Shown here: positions 25,655 to 34,307 of the stretch, piece by piece
Position numbering within the stretch: the stretch's first letter is position 1
How the letters are laid out: the number at the start of each line of letters is the position of its first letter
The notes under the pieces: model-generated
Databases searched by the model: none
Seen by the model: only the letters and a program-made list of their open reading frames with translations
What the model was told of the DNA's origin: nothing
Origin: Hominimerdicola alba
GTDB taxonomy: Bacteria > Bacillota > Clostridia > Oscillospirales > Ruminococcaceae
Direction of reading: 5' to 3'
Length of the DNA stretch: 64,000 nt
NCBI RefSeq assembly: GCF_900109655.1
Contig: NZ_FOAT01000002.1
Location: 338,657-402,656 of the forward strand
Program-made: the position numbers and the translations under genes

Positions 25655-26004
25655 TCTCAAACAAATGTTCCACGTGGAACATTTTCGTTCATCAGCATAC
25701 GTACTGCGGTGGACGTTTCGCCCCTCGTTCCTCGGGTCGAGAAATCAACGAGCTACCGTTGTTGATTTCAGGTGCGGCAATAATTTTATGCAGATAGAAA
25801 GAGCGTGGACAGTCGATTGTCCACGCTCTGAATTTTGTAGCGGTGACTGCGTCGACCGCGTGCCGCGTCCCTTTAGGTCGGAAGTTCGCTGTTCTCTTAT
25901 AGTCAGCTCTGCATTTTGGTTTTGCGCCTTGATGCGAGGGCTCTGCCCTCGCGCTCCCGCAAGCCTTTCGCGAAAGGCTTGAGCCAAAGCTCTCTTCCTT
26001 GGCA
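25655..26004 (-). repeat. dispersed palindromic repeat, copy 1 (inverted)
   Basis: Aligns over its whole length with the reverse complement of copy 2 (35853-36207). It contains, in order, a parS-like palindrome, a hairpin GAAATCAAC / GTTGATTTC (25741-25769), GAGCGTGGAC / GTCCACGCTC, a GCGG / CCGC stem, CGAGGGC-tct-GCCCTCG (25935-25951) and AAGCCTTTCGCGAAAGGCTT. It runs to 22 bp from the M50 protease stop. There is no transposase gene, so it would be a nonautonomous element or a structured regulatory repeat. Confidence 0.8.
25666..25681. promoter_or_regulatory. parS-like site 1
   Basis: TGTTCCACGTGGAACA is a perfect 16-bp palindrome that differs from the parS consensus TGTTTCACGTGAAACA only at the symmetric positions 5 and 12, and by one base from a known Bacillus subtilis parS. 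ParB (Spo0J) would bind here. It lies within a dispersed repeat. Confidence 0.6.
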
Positions 26005-26025
26005 GCTTACGCGAGATTTAGTTTC

Positions 26026-26601
26026 TTACGCATCATCCGCTGCTTCAGCAGCGATTGCGAACACAAATGTTATCAGCAAACTCACACTCACTAACCCACG
26101 CACAGCCATGACCACTATCAGCGCCGCCGTGAGTATTATAAATGTATACCTCACTGCCCGAAGTCCTTTGCCCTCTGTCAGAAGTTCCAATGCTCTGCCA
26201 CCGTCAAAATGCTTGAAAGGCAGAAGATTGAACGCCCCCAGCAGAAGATTTATCTGCACAAAGGAATTCATGCTCTGCGTGACAAGCCCTGCTAACGCAA
26301 GCAGAAAATTCACCCCGCAGCCCGCAAGCAGTACGGTTAGATCTTTGCCGAAACTGTCTATCCTGCCTTTTTGCGGAGTTATGCGTATCCCGCCGCCGTA
26401 AAGGGTAATGGCTTCCGGTCTGCGCCCGAATATAAGCATGAAAAAAAGATGTCCGCATTCATGAAGGCAGCAGCAAATCAGTGCTGTCAGCAGACTGCCT
26501 TCATCACAGCCTGTGAGCAGCACCAGTGCAAGCACCGCGGGAAAGCTGAAGCTTATTCCCAACTGTACGCCGCCAACGCTGATACGGAACATTTTCATCA
26601 C
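26026..26601 (-). CDS. M50-family (site-2-type) membrane metalloprotease
   Basis: A 191-residue intramembrane zinc protease. The zinc motif HECGH is at residues 47-51 and the second-helix motif NLLPFKHFDGG at 125-135, inside four to five hydrophobic segments. It resembles SpoIVFB but lacks CBS or PDZ domains. SpoIVFB activates pro-sigma-K in sporulating bacteria; the substrate here is unknown. It starts 31 bp after birA on the same strand. Two starts (M1 or M3) are possible. Confidence 0.87.
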   Translation of the reverse strand: MMKMFRISVGGVQLGISFSFPAVLALVLLTGCDEGSLLTALICCCLHECGHLFFMLIFGRRPEAITLYGGGIRITPQKGRIDSFGKDLTVLLAGCGVNFLLALAGLVTQSMNSFVQINLLLGAFNLLPFKHFDGGRALELLTEGKGLRAVRYTFIILTAALIVVMAVRGLVSVSLLITFVFAIAAEAADDA

Positions 26602-26632
26602 CCATCATTATACTATTCGGGTGATGCGCTGA

Positions 26633-27613
26633 TTATTTCCTTTTTCTGATACTTATCTCGCCGCTGGATACGGTATCTTCGGTGCCGTCCTCATATCTCA
26701 CCATAAGTCGGCATTTTTCGTCGGCGTCGATAAGCTTTGCGGGAGTTATCTCACTGCCGCGTATGATATTGATATCCTCACCGCGCCACATCAGTCTGCT
26801 CTGGTATCCCTGCAAAAAGCTGTTTTCGGAAAGATGGCGGTAATATCCCATGAAGTTTTCCAACACCATCGCCGCCATGCGGTTGCGGATATCCTCAGCG
26901 GGAGTATCCAAAACGGCACCTGCTATATCCTTGATATCCTCGGGGAAACCGCCCTCGGGTTCGTAGACGTTTATACCTATACCGCAGACTGCGTAGTCAA
27001 GCCCGCCGTTTTCAAGGTTGAATGAAGCTTCCGTGAGTATGCCGCAGATCTTTCTGCCGTCCATGTACACGTCGTTTACCCACTTGATATCGGATCTTTT
27101 GCCGCTTATCTTTTCAACAGCTTCTGCAACTGCCACGGCTGCTGCGGTGGTTATGCGCACAGCATCTGCGGCTGTCATCTCGGGTTTTAACAATATGCTG
27201 AGGTACAGTCCTGTGTTTGATGGCGAAAAGAATTTTCTGCCCAGTCTGCCCTTACCGCCTGTCTGCATACCTGCGATGACCGCAGTACCCTCGGGAGCGC
27301 CATTTGCGGCAAGTTCACGAAGTCGGGTATTGGTGGAATCCGTCTCTTTATAGACCGTCAGGCTGATGCCGCTGTTGTCGCCAAGATATTTCTCTACTCC
27401 CGCTGCGGACAGCATATCAGCGCTGTCAAGACGGTAGCCCCTGTTAGTCACGGCGGAGATATCATAACCCTCGCTTTGAAGCTTTTTAACAGCTTTCCAT
27501 ACTGCGCCGCGGGTACAGCCGAGACTTTCGGCGATCTCTTCGCCCGAGAGGTATCTGCCCCTGTTCTGTTCAAAGAGTTTTATAAGTTCGTTTTTTACAG
27601 CCAAGCCAATCAC
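26633..27613 (-). CDS. birA: biotin--[acetyl-CoA-carboxylase] ligase / biotin repressor
   Basis: A 326-residue bifunctional protein: an N-terminal winged helix (residues about 5-60, LGCTRGAVWKAVKKLQSEGY) and a biotin-protein-ligase domain (ETDSTNTRLRELA, GGKGRLGRKFFSP, DIKWVNDVYMDGRKICGIL). It activates biotin with ATP and attaches it to carboxylase carrier proteins, and the DNA-binding domain suggests repression of biotin genes. A GTG start overlaps the upstream stop (GTGA), so translation is coupled; a TTG nine bases in, with better spacing from GGGAGA, is also possible. Confidence 0.92.
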   Translation of the reverse strand: MIGLAVKNELIKLFEQNRGRYLSGEEIAESLGCTRGAVWKAVKKLQSEGYDISAVTNRGYRLDSADMLSAAGVEKYLGDNSGISLTVYKETDSTNTRLRELAANGAPEGTAVIAGMQTGGKGRLGRKFFSPSNTGLYLSILLKPEMTAADAVRITTAAAVAVAEAVEKISGKRSDIKWVNDVYMDGRKICGILTEASFNLENGGLDYAVCGIGINVYEPEGGFPEDIKDIAGAVLDTPAEDIRNRMAAMVLENFMGYYRHLSENSFLQGYQSRLMWRGEDINIIRGSEITPAKLIDADEKCRLMVRYEDGTEDTVSSGEISIRKRK

Positions 27614-28947
27614 TCTCCCTGAAGTACGTTAAGGTCAACTGCGCCGTTTATGCCGTCGATACGACCGGTACCGCAGCGCTGCCAGATGTACCAGTCGCCC
27701 TCGTAGGTAGTCTCTTCAACGTAGTGTGCCAGCCATACGGGTCTGTTGTTCTTGTTTTCCCAGAAAAGTTCCAGGAAGTTCTTACTGCTGTAAAGCATAG
27801 CTGCATAGCCGTTCTTTTCAAGTTCGCTTGCGAAGGCTTCGTATACCTCGGAAAGGTCGTGGATGCTCATGCCGTAGCGCTGAAAACTCTGAAATTCTTC
27901 CCAGTCGAAAGCAACGGGGAAGTCCAGCTTGTGTCCGTCAAGAGTTTTGACTATCTTCTTTGCGGTGGCACGCGCACCCTCGATGGTGGTATCGGTGGAG
28001 TAGAAGTATACCCCGACTTTCAGCCCTGCTTTGGTCGCGCCCTCGATGTTATTATAATAGTATTCATCAAGGTCGGTTCCGCCTGATTTGCCGTAGCCCA
28101 TTCTGATTATAACGAATTTACAGCCCGCTTCGGCAACGGCATCAAAGTCGATATCCCCCTGCCAGCGGGATACATCTATGCCGAACTCTCTTCCGTCTGC
28201 GCTGTAATTCTCAACAAAGTCGCCGAATTCGATGGTGCTGTTGTCGTAGGTCTCATCATCTGATGAAGACGAAGGCACGCCCACATTCACGTTTATGTAC
28301 CTTGTGAGCCTGTTGCCGTTGGCATCATCGATATACAGCGTCAGAGGATAACTGCCCTCAGCCGATGTATCAACATCGCCCTCGACAGTCAGCACAGGTG
28401 CGCGGTCGAGGTTGTCGGCATAACTCACATAGTCATCGATATTGAAATCGTTACCGACACTCAGGGATATATCATCACCCAGAAGCATAACGGGCGGAGT
28501 GGTATCCACAACGTTATACTTTACTTTCTTTTCGGCTTCACCGCCGTCAAGCTCCATTCTCAGGGTGACTTCATGCTCGCCTGTTTCGTCGGTCTTCAGG
28601 TACTCGTCGCCGTTTTTCAGCTTTGCGTTGCTGTCAAAAACAAAGTCTTTCAGCTTTATCCGCTGGTAGACTTCCACCGTATCCATGCAACCCACATTTA
28701 TCTTGTCGGGGTCAGCTTTTTTCTTGGCGGGAGCCTTGGTTTCGGGCTTGCTTTCGTCCTTTTCGGGAGCTGTGGTCTCGGCAGGCTTTTCCTGAACTTC
28801 CACAACTATCTTGTCTGCCTTGTCCTCGTCCCCTGTGGTCTGCTTATCTGTGACAACAGCAGAGGTGTCGTCCTTTTTCGGTTCGATATCCGCTCCGCAG
28901 CCTGCAAGCATAAGTGCCGCTGCTGCTATGGCTAAAGCTTTCTTCAT
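27610..28947 (-). CDS. GH25 lysozyme-like lipoprotein
   Basis: A 445-residue secreted lipoprotein. Signal peptide with lipobox LAGC (Cys17), a Lys/Glu/Thr-rich linker to about residue 80, one or two beta-rich Ig-like (DUF5011-type) repeats to about 225, then a glycoside hydrolase family 25 domain (FGIDVSRWQGDIDFDAVAEA; later FPVAFDWEEFQ with the catalytic Asp/Glu pair). It would cut peptidoglycan between MurNAc and GlcNAc at the cell surface. It overlaps both neighbours by 4 bp. Confidence 0.9.
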   Translation of the reverse strand: MKKALAIAAAALMLAGCGADIEPKKDDTSAVVTDKQTTGDEDKADKIVVEVQEKPAETTAPEKDESKPETKAPAKKKADPDKINVGCMDTVEVYQRIKLKDFVFDSNAKLKNGDEYLKTDETGEHEVTLRMELDGGEAEKKVKYNVVDTTPPVMLLGDDISLSVGNDFNIDDYVSYADNLDRAPVLTVEGDVDTSAEGSYPLTLYIDDANGNRLTRYINVNVGVPSSSSDDETYDNSTIEFGDFVENYSADGREFGIDVSRWQGDIDFDAVAEAGCKFVIIRMGYGKSGGTDLDEYYYNNIEGATKAGLKVGVYFYSTDTTIEGARATAKKIVKTLDGHKLDFPVAFDWEEFQSFQRYGMSIHDLSEVYEAFASELEKNGYAAMLYSSKNFLELFWENKNNRPVWLAHYVEETTYEGDWYIWQRCGTGRIDGINGAVDLNVLQGE

Positions 28948-29375
28948 TCGCCCTTATCCTCCAGTGCTTCCAAAAGGTTCTCGTAAAGTTCGGGATACTT
29001 CTTCTGCATACGTATAGGTCGCAGGTCTGTACCCGTGAAACAGTGCTCGGTAACTGCGGTGAGTGAAAGCTGACCTGTTGTCAGGTTGTTGACTTCGTAT
29101 TCCAGCTTGAATCTGCATCCGTTGAAGCTGAGCAGTCTGCACTTTACTTCAAACTCGTCCCCGAACCTGACAGGGTATTTATACTCGCATGAAACGCTGA
29201 GCACAGGAGATACTATGCCCTGCTTTTCGGTGAATTCAAAGGGACAGCCTGCCTGTTCCATCAGGTCTATCCTTGCTTCCTCCAGCCAGCGGACGTAGTT
29301 GGAATGATGGACGATGTCCATTCTGTCCGTTTCATAGTAATATGCCTTGCGGCGATAGGGTCTGTATTCTTTCAT
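28944..29375 (-). CDS. acyl-CoA thioesterase, 4HBT/YbgC family
   Basis: A 143-residue hot-dog fold thioesterase. The family sequence ETDRMDIVHHSNYVRWLEEAR has the catalytic Asp (in place of the D-x-x-GHVNN pattern, here D-I-V-HHSN). It hydrolyses acyl-CoA thioesters; the acyl chain is unknown. Its stop overlaps the start of the lysozyme gene (ATGA). A weak ribosome site, AAGGAA, precedes it. Confidence 0.85.
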   Translation of the reverse strand: MKEYRPYRRKAYYYETDRMDIVHHSNYVRWLEEARIDLMEQAGCPFEFTEKQGIVSPVLSVSCEYKYPVRFGDEFEVKCRLLSFNGCRFKLEYEVNNLTTGQLSLTAVTEHCFTGTDLRPIRMQKKYPELYENLLEALEDKGE

Positions 29376-29422
29376 TTTTATGTTCCTTCTTTCGCATATG
29401 TACGGTCGGGATATGACCTACA

Positions 29423-30196
29423 TTATTTGTCAAACCCGCATACTTCTTCAAAACGCATATTTCCTCCGAAGATATCAAGGGCGCTTCCTATGGTGAAATC
29501 CACCCTGCCTTTGCCGAGTGTCTTCAGCTTTTCAAGGTCATCGAAGGAGGATATCCCTCCTGCATAGGTGGCGGGCATACCTTCGATATCGCCAAGCATG
29601 GTCGCTACGCCGTCCTCTATGCCCTTTGCCTTGCCTTCAACATCTACTGCGTGTATAAGGAATTCATCACAGCTGTTTTGCAGACGTTCGATCGTCTCGG
29701 GGCAGAGTCTGGTATCGGTGAACTTCTGCCATCTGTCGGTAACGATGTAGTAATCCTCGCCCCGCTTTCTGCATGAAAGGTCAAGGACAAGCCTGTTCTT
29801 GCCAACGGCATTCTTCATCAGCGTGAGATTGTGTTCGTCTATCTCGCCGTTCCTGAAAACGAAGCTTGTGACGATAACGTGGCTGGCACCCTTGTCGAGA
29901 AATCCTGCGGCGTTTTTGTCATTGATACCACCGCCTATCTGCAAGCCGCCCTCAAAGGCACTCAGTGCGGAGTACGCCTGCTGCAAGTCTTTTTCATAGA
30001 ACTCACTTCCTGCGGGGTTCAGGATTATGATATGTCCCCCGGTCAGTCCGCGGCTTTTATAAAGTTCGCCGTAGTAGCTGCCGTCCTGTTCGGATACAAA
30101 ATTATCCTGGGCATGGTTGCCTTTGTCCGCAAGGCTTCCGCCGACTATCTGCTTTACACAGCCGTTGTGGATATCTATACATGGTCTGAATCGCAT
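29423..30196 (-). CDS. hisA: ProFAR isomerase of the eukaryotic HIS6 type
   Basis: A 257-residue TIM-barrel protein: phosphoribosylformimino-5-aminoimidazole carboxamide ribotide isomerase, fourth step of histidine synthesis. It matches yeast HIS6 rather than typical bacterial HisA: CIDIHNGCVKQIVGGSL, NFVSEQDGSYYGELYK, LQIGGGIND, VLDLSCRKRG, EFLIHAVDVEGK and GSALDIFGGN. It stands alone without other his genes, between a hypothetical gene and a thioesterase. HIS6-like forms occur in some clostridia, which suggests an old transfer. Confidence 0.9.
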   Translation of the reverse strand: MRFRPCIDIHNGCVKQIVGGSLADKGNHAQDNFVSEQDGSYYGELYKSRGLTGGHIIILNPAGSEFYEKDLQQAYSALSAFEGGLQIGGGINDKNAAGFLDKGASHVIVTSFVFRNGEIDEHNLTLMKNAVGKNRLVLDLSCRKRGEDYYIVTDRWQKFTDTRLCPETIERLQNSCDEFLIHAVDVEGKAKGIEDGVATMLGDIEGMPATYAGGISSFDDLEKLKTLGKGRVDFTIGSALDIFGGNMRFEEVCGFDK

Positions 30197-30267
30197 ACGC
30201 TCATACCTCCGTTAACGAGAAAAATTCAATATATAAAGAGTGTTCATAAGGCAAACAGGGATCTGCA

Positions 30268-30588
30268 TTATTCTTCTATGAAATATGAAAAAGCATTTTC
30301 TTCGATCTCTCCGCACTCATTCAGAAGCTCATTATTTTCATCATATAATTGATATGTTATCTGTTTGCCGCCTAAAGATGTCTCGCCGTCTAATCCGAGA
30401 AGCAGTGTGTAATAGCTTTCTGTCATGACCAGATCTATCAGCTCATGAAGATCACTTTCGCTTACTCCCGATAGTATCAGTTTTCTTATTTTTTCAGCGA
30501 CCTCGGACTTTGAGCTTTTATCGAAGTATTCGCGAAGAGTTGATTCTTTTTCTTCATAACAGAGTTTTACAAATTCTTCTCCTGTCAT
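30268..30588 (-). CDS. hypothetical protein
   Basis: A 106-residue acidic soluble protein that I do not recognise. Predicted helical N-terminal half (EEFVKLCYEEKESTLREYF), then a beta-rich end (KQITYQLYDENNELLNECG). The ATG at 30588 follows GGGTGA and a consensus promoter lies at 30697-30725, so it is expressed and probably heads the transcript that reads on into hisA 72 bp downstream. No partner gene suggests a role. Confidence 0.7.
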   Translation of the reverse strand: MTGEEFVKLCYEEKESTLREYFDKSSKSEVAEKIRKLILSGVSESDLHELIDLVMTESYYTLLLGLDGETSLGGKQITYQLYDENNELLNECGEIEENAFSYFIEE

Positions 30589-30696
30589 TTAATTCACCCG
30601 CTGTCTTGTTTACATCACAAAAGTTAAAAATATCGGCGGGAAGCCCTTTAAAAACAATACTGTCTCCGCGCCTGCCGTCCGCTTTTTCCACAAGAT

Positions 30697-30725
30697 ATTA
30701 TACCACACCATGTAATATATGTCAA
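30697..30725 (-). promoter_or_regulatory. promoter of the leftward hypothetical-hisA transcript
   Basis: On the minus strand TTGACA (30720-30725), 17-bp spacer, TATAAT (30697-30702). The rest of the 339-bp gap up to aconitase holds only the divergent promoter at 30834 and no further feature that I can see. Confidence 0.85.
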
Positions 30726-30833
30726 ACCTGTTACGCGGCGGAAGAAAAATATAAAAAATATTCACACACCTGCCCCCGCCGTGTTAGAAATACCCAAAAA
30801 TACGGAGGACAGCTTCGGGGACGTGTTTTTATC

Positions 30834-30862
30834 TTGACATAATACCCATTCTGTTATATAAT
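30834..30862 (+). promoter_or_regulatory. promoter of aconitase
   Basis: TTGACA at 30834-30839, 17-bp spacer, TATAAT at 30857-30862: full consensus. Confidence 0.9.
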
Positions 30863-30927
30863 AGAAAATGTATTATTATATATAGAGGGCATACGCCCCC
30901 GATCATAAACATGGAAGGAAGTTTTTT

Positions 30928-32868
30928 ATGGGACTTACACTGACTGAAAAGATTCTTAAAGCGCACCTTGTTGACGGTGAATTCGTCAAGGGTCAGGAGA
31001 TAGGTATTCGCATTGACCAGACTCTTACTCAGGACGCTACCGGCACTATGGCTTATCTTGAATATGAGGCTATGGGCGTGCCCCGCGTAAAGACCGAGAA
31101 GAGCGTGGCTTATATCGACCACAACACTCTCCAGTCCGGCTTTGAGAACGCTGATGACCACAGATTCATCGGTTCTGTCTGCAAAAAGCACGGCATCTAT
31201 TTCTCCAGACCCGGCAACGGTATCTGCCACCAGGTACATCTTGAAAGATTCGGTATCCCCGGCAAGACCCTTATCGGTTCTGACAGCCATACTCCCACAG
31301 GCGGCGGTATCGGCATGATCGCTATCGGTGCGGGCGGACTTGATGTTGCTGTTGCTATGGGCGGCGGCGCTTACTACATCACATACCCAAACATCGTTAA
31401 GGTAAACCTGACAGGCAAGCTGTCTGCATGGGTATCCGCTAAGGACGTTATACTGGAAGTTCTCAGAAGACTTTCCGTTAAGGGCGGCGTAGGCAAGGTA
31501 ATAGAGTACTGCGGCGAGGGCGTTAAGACCCTGTCCGTTCCCGAGAGAGCTACCATCACAAACATGGGCGCTGAGCTGGGTGCTACTACTTCTATATTCC
31601 CCTCTGATGAGATCACACTGGCTTTCCTGAAAGCACAGGAGAGAGCTGAGGTATGGACAGAGCTGAAGGCTGACGATGACGCTGTATACGATGAAGTTAT
31701 CGACATCGACCTCAGCAAGCTGACACCTATGGCAGCATGTCCTCACAGCCCTGACAATATCAAGACGGCAGAGGAACTCAGTGGCATGAAGATCGATCAG
31801 GTATGTATCGGTTCATGTACAAACTCCTCTTATGTTGATATGATGAAGGTCGCTCATATCCTCAAGGGCAAGACTGTTCATCCTGATGTTTCTCTGGCTA
31901 TCGCTCCCGGCTCCAAGCAGGTGCTGAACATGATCGCAGAGAACGGCGCACTGGCTGATATGATCGCAGCAGGTGCAAGAATACTGGAATCCGCTTGCGG
32001 CCCCTGCATCGGTATGGGTCAGGCTCCTAACTCAAAGGGTATCTCTCTGAGAACCTTCAACAGAAACTTCCTCGGACGTTCGGGAACTAAGGACGGTCAG
32101 ATCTATCTGGTATCCCCTGAGCTGGCTGCTGCTTCCGCAGTAGCAGGTGTTCTCGTAGACCCCAGAACTCTGGGCGATATGCCTGAGATCAAGGTGCCTG
32201 AGCACTTCAAGATAAACGACAACATGGTAGTTCCTCCTGTAGCTGAGACTGACATGGACAGCGTTGAGGTACTGAGAGGACCCAACATCAAGCCCTATCC
32301 CGAGACTGCTCCTCTGGTTGAGAGCATCGGATGTCAGGTATCCCTGAAGGTGGGCGACAACATCACCACCGACCACATCATGCCCGCGGGTGCAAAGATA
32401 CTGCCTCTGAGATCGAATATCCCCGCTATCTCACAGCACTGCTTCACAGTATGTGACGAGGATTTCCCCAGAAGAGCAAAGAACATGGAGAAGTCCATCA
32501 TCGTTGGCGGCTCCAACTACGGTCAGGGTTCATCCAGAGAGCACGCTGCACTTGCACCCCTGTACCTGGGCATCAAGGCTGTGCTTGTTAAGAGCTTCGC
32601 ACGTATCCACAGAGCAAACCTCATCAATGCAGGCATACTGCCTCTGACATTCGTAAACGAGGCTGATTACGACAAGATCGAGCAGGGCGACGAGATCGAG
32701 ATCGCTAATGTACGCGCTGATATCGAAGCAGGCAAGACTCAGCTGACTGTTGTAAACAAGTCCAAGAACGTAGAGATACCTGTTCTCTGCGAACTGACAG
32801 GCAGAACCAAGGATATCATCCTTGCAGGCGGTCTGTTGGATTACACAAGAGAGCAGCTTTCCAAGTAA
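30928..32868 (+). CDS. acn: aconitate hydratase
   Basis: A 646-residue [4Fe-4S] enzyme that isomerises citrate to isocitrate via aconitate. Cluster ligands are visible in CIGSCTNSSYVDMM and CGPCIGMGQAPNSKG; substrate loops are IGSDSHTPTGGGIGM and the swivel-domain NYGQGSSREHAALAP. The length (about 650) marks the shorter aconitase/homoaconitase-like subgroup common in anaerobes. With isocitrate dehydrogenase 1.7 kb downstream it gives 2-oxoglutarate for glutamate synthesis. It has its own promoter. Confidence 0.94.
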   Translation: MGLTLTEKILKAHLVDGEFVKGQEIGIRIDQTLTQDATGTMAYLEYEAMGVPRVKTEKSVAYIDHNTLQSGFENADDHRFIGSVCKKHGIYFSRPGNGICHQVHLERFGIPGKTLIGSDSHTPTGGGIGMIAIGAGGLDVAVAMGGGAYYITYPNIVKVNLTGKLSAWVSAKDVILEVLRRLSVKGGVGKVIEYCGEGVKTLSVPERATITNMGAELGATTSIFPSDEITLAFLKAQERAEVWTELKADDDAVYDEVIDIDLSKLTPMAACPHSPDNIKTAEELSGMKIDQVCIGSCTNSSYVDMMKVAHILKGKTVHPDVSLAIAPGSKQVLNMIAENGALADMIAAGARILESACGPCIGMGQAPNSKGISLRTFNRNFLGRSGTKDGQIYLVSPELAAASAVAGVLVDPRTLGDMPEIKVPEHFKINDNMVVPPVAETDMDSVEVLRGPNIKPYPETAPLVESIGCQVSLKVGDNITTDHIMPAGAKILPLRSNIPAISQHCFTVCDEDFPRRAKNMEKSIIVGGSNYGQGSSREHAALAPLYLGIKAVLVKSFARIHRANLINAGILPLTFVNEADYDKIEQGDEIEIANVRADIEAGKTQLTVVNKSKNVEIPVLCELTGRTKDIILAGGLLDYTREQLSK

Positions 32869-32889
32869 TATAAGTAAATCATACATCGG

Positions 32890-32913
32890 TCTGCGGGGCA
32901 TAGTGTCCCGCAG
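32890..32913 (+). terminator. hairpin after aconitase
   Basis: Stem CTGCGGG / CCCGCAG, 20 bp after the aconitase stop. A clear T-run is missing, so it may stabilise the 3' end instead. Confidence 0.5.
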
Positions 32914-32926
32914 ATGTGATGTTTAT

Positions 32927-32974
32927 GTTTTCTGTGACGGGCTATCGCATTGGCGATGGCTTGTCACAGAAAAC
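32927..32974 (+). repeat. long perfect hairpin before the small membrane protein
   Basis: Perfect 12-bp arms GTTTTCTGTGAC (32927-32938) and GTCACAGAAAAC (32963-32974), with an inner GCTATCGC / GCGATGGC pair. It ends 26 bp before the next start codon and could control its translation or end upstream transcription. Confidence 0.6.
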
Positions 32975-33000
32975 AGGGATAAGTAAGGCGGTGACAAGCC

Positions 33001-33195
33001 ATGGAAACAAGGAAAAGAAGTCCTTGGGAGTATATCGGCGTTATACTTTTCTGTGGGATATGTTTGCTTGTATTGAAGATACTTTTTCCCGGCAGATGCT
33101 TTAACTGGTATCTGAACAGGGTAAAACTCATCGGTGCCATTGTAATAGTGCTTTTGATAGTTATATCACTTATAAGGCGCAGCGCAGGAACGTAA
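33001..33195 (+). CDS. small two-helix membrane protein
   Basis: A 64-residue protein with two hydrophobic segments (about residues 10-28 and 41-58) separated by a basic loop (FPGRCFNWYLNRVK) and ending in RRSAGT. Not recognised. The ATG follows AAGGCGGTG. It precedes the larger membrane protein by 30 bp and is probably co-transcribed with it. Confidence 0.65.
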   Translation: METRKRSPWEYIGVILFCGICLLVLKILFPGRCFNWYLNRVKLIGAIVIVLLIVISLIRRSAGT

Positions 33196-33224
33196 AACAG
33201 AATTATGAAGATAAGGGGGATATT

Positions 33225-34295
33225 ATGCCCGATAGCAAGATAAACAGGCGTCGCGTGGATATGGCTGACCTTATGGGGACGGACGATATTCCGCTGGACG
33301 AGGAATACTTTGAAGAGAAAATAATGGAAATGGGAGATATCCCTGCGAAAGGCACTGCAAGCCGTGCGAGGATGAAAAAGCTCGAAGAGGATATATCTTC
33401 TCTGGCTGACGGCAGAGTAGCCCTCGGGACGACCCGCGATAAAAGTATGAGCAAGCTCTTCGGCACTGATGATATCAGGCTGGACGATGAATTCTTTGAT
33501 GAAAAGATAAAGGAGATGGAGGAAAACCAGGCTCCCGTTCATGAAAAAGAGCTTACGGAGTATGAGCAGTGGATAGAAGAAGGTCTGAAATATGACAGGG
33601 GCTACGGCACCAAGGATTCCTATGTGGGTGAGATACCCGAGGAAAAGGACAGCTATGCTGGCTCGATATACGAACAATATGATAAGTGGCAGGAAGAGAC
33701 CACTGCGCTGATACGCGGTCTGAAAGCTCGTGACAGCATCAATGAAGCCCGCGATGAGAACATACACAAAGCTATGTTCTTTGCGACTATCTTTAATAAT
33801 CACGGTAATTATTCGGGCAACCGCGATGAACTTGTCAATATGTTCAAGACGGCGGTTTGGTATATACTGACATCTGCGGCTATGCTGGGAGCTTTTTACT
33901 GCTTCGGTGCAAAGGGCGCAGACCTTATGATACCATGGGGACTTGGCGGCGTTATCGGTGCGATAATCCGCTATAACGGCAAAGAGAATTACACCATCAG
34001 CGAATCCCTTGTGATGGGCGCGGTGGAGGTTGGCATACTCGGGGGACTGGCTGTTACATGGCTGCTTAGTCTTCTGCCTTTTGTGGAAAAAGATACACAG
34101 ATGCTGCCTGTTGGCATAGTGCTGGGCGGCATAGGTGCTTTGATAGCTGAATTTATCAAACTGAGAAAGACGCTTGCACGTCCCGCCAAGGAGTGTTTAT
34201 ACAAGATGATACCATTCGCTGTGGCGACGGTGTTCTTTGTGATAGCGGCGGTATTTGTGACCCTGGTCTTTGCAGAGATGCGCAAGGCTTCATGA
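33225..34295 (+). CDS. membrane protein with duplicated N-terminal GTDDI motif
   Basis: A 356-residue protein not recognised as a family. The acidic cytoplasmic N-terminal half (about 1-200) contains two copies of one motif: LMGTDDIPLDEEYFEEKI (about residues 16-33) and LFGTDDIRLDDEFFDEKI (about 78-95). The C-terminal half has four to five transmembrane helices (from about residue 211) with glycine-rich segments. The duplicated motif could be a docking peptide. RBS GGGGG precedes the ATG. It lies between two small membrane proteins in one operon-like cluster. Confidence 0.75.
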   Translation: MPDSKINRRRVDMADLMGTDDIPLDEEYFEEKIMEMGDIPAKGTASRARMKKLEEDISSLADGRVALGTTRDKSMSKLFGTDDIRLDDEFFDEKIKEMEENQAPVHEKELTEYEQWIEEGLKYDRGYGTKDSYVGEIPEEKDSYAGSIYEQYDKWQEETTALIRGLKARDSINEARDENIHKAMFFATIFNNHGNYSGNRDELVNMFKTAVWYILTSAAMLGAFYCFGAKGADLMIPWGLGGVIGAIIRYNGKENYTISESLVMGAVEVGILGGLAVTWLLSLLPFVEKDTQMLPVGIVLGGIGALIAEFIKLRKTLARPAKECLYKMIPFAVATVFFVIAAVFVTLVFAEMRKAS

Positions 34296-34307
34296 GGAGT
34301 ATAGATC

